64,000 nt of DNA from Streptomyces thermodiastaticus. GTDB lineage: Bacteria; Actinomycetota; Actinomycetes; Streptomycetales; Streptomycetaceae. The notes below the pieces were generated by a model. That model ran no database searches. It was not told the origin of the DNA and saw only the letters and a list, made by a program, of their open reading frames with translations. The position numbers and the translations under genes were made by a program. How positions within the stretch are numbered: the first letter of the stretch is position 1; every line of letters begins with the position of its first letter. This document shows positions 63,527 through 64,000 of this stretch, in pieces. The stretch is taken from positions 79,607 to 143,606 of the forward strand of contig NZ_BNBV01000014.1 in NCBI RefSeq assembly GCF_014656135.1, read 5' to 3'.

Positions 63527-64000
63527 TCAGCCCGCCTCCGGCTTGTCGTCGTCGACGATCTCCGCGTCCACCACGTCGTCCTCGCCCGCGCTGCCGGCCT
63601 TGCCGCCGCCCGCCGAGGACCCGGCCGTGCCTCCCGCGGGCTGCTCGGCGCGCGCCCGGTCGTACAGGGCGGTGCCGATCTTCTGCGCCGCCTGCGCCGC
63701 CCGGGTCATGGCCTGCTGGATGGCGGCGGTGTCCTCGCCCTTGAGTTTCTCCTTCAGTTCGGCCAGCGCGCTCTCGGTCTCGCTCCTCGCGTCGCCCGGG
63801 ATCTTGTCGGCGTTGTCCTGGATGAGCTTCTCCGTCTGGTAGACGAGCTGTTCGGCCTGGTTGCGGGTCTCGGCGGCCTCGCGCCGCCTGCGGTCCTCCT
63901 CGGCGTGCTGCTCGGCCTCCCGGATCATCCGGTCGATGTCCTCCTTGGGCAGCGCCGAACCGCCGGTCACCGTCATCTTCTGTTCCTTGCCGGTGCCGAG
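63527..64000 (-). CDS. dnaK: DnaK chaperone, C-terminal part, truncated by the window edge
   Basis: The reading frame is open to the last base. The visible 157 residues begin [20 protein letters not shown] (end of the beta substrate-binding domain). The helical lid follows ([41 protein letters not shown]). The tail is Gly/Ala-rich and ends [18 protein letters not shown], the typical acidic DnaK C-terminus. Unlike the DnaK-like protein at 10981-12552, the lid is present. It starts outside the window. Confidence 0.92.
   Translation of the reverse strand, partial: LGTGKEQKMTVTGGSALPKEDIDRMIREAEQHAEEDRRRREAAETRNQAEQLVYQTEKLIQDNADKIPGDARSETESALAELKEKLKGEDTAAIQQAMTRAAQAAQKIGTALYDRARAEQPAGGTAGSSAGGGKAGSAGEDDVVDAEIVDDDKPEAG

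Overview
The window looks like a chromosomal segment of a Streptomyces (or close relative). GC content is very high. There are many GTG and TTG starts, secreted polysaccharide hydrolases with long signal peptides, HrdB-type promoters and DasR-like sites. I saw no tRNA, rRNA, CRISPR array, integrase or transposase. Most genes read as a patchwork of accessory functions.

Layout. 0-5.4 kb: the end of a drug exporter, a PAS-GAF-PP2C-HATPase phosphatase with its coupled TetR regulator, the first of three paralogous secreted proteins (A), and a frameshifted HAD hydrolase. 5.4-9.9 kb: a large membrane protein with an extracytoplasmic ligand-binding domain, MsrA, and an NTF2-like protein. 9.9-23.4 kb: the most interesting block. 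A small protein with a C-terminal amyloid-like motif lies divergent from a six-gene operon: GrpE-like, lid-less DnaK-like, Fn3 protein, zinc-ribbon GTPase, GAP1-like protein, and a membrane protein with a degenerate GTPase. Convergent to the operon is a NACHT NTPase whose N-terminus carries the same amyloid-like motif. I read this as a candidate NTP-dependent conflict or immune-like signalling system. 23.6-28.4 kb: MarR plus DHA2 exporter with a clear operator, secreted protein B, and a second MFS exporter.

28.8-34.1 kb: a chitin/glucan-degrading locus (GH64, a CBM13-RlpA protein and GH19 chitinases) that has been segmentally duplicated, with one copy partly decayed. 34.2-47.0 kb: GNAT acetyltransferase, a GH31 enzyme with CBM35-like modules, a TetR pseudogene, an APC permease, secreted protein C, a PepSY lipoprotein, a questin-oxidase-like protein and a GH2 beta-galactosidase. 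47.3-54.6 kb: a one-gene ABC exporter, a bile-acid-symporter-family transporter, a cytochrome P450, a CapA-like protein and a secreted CAP-domain protein. 54.7-59.8 kb: a RpiR/MurR regulator divergent from a sodium:solute symporter, AnmK and a secreted phosphatase-fold protein, with a striking palindrome between them; this looks like an anhydro-MurNAc recycling locus. 59.9-64.0 kb: class F sortase with a His/Asp/Gly-rich surface protein, a small PH-like protein, and grpE plus the 3' end of a conventional dnaK.

Regulatory DNA is unusually readable. The three secreted paralogues share a promoter, a leader and a terminator hairpin with a nearly invariant loop. Several regulators and exporters appear to be leaderless. 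Palindromes sit at the expected places for MarR, TetR, RpiR, DasR and LacI-type control. All functional calls come from reading sequence by eye, without database searches.
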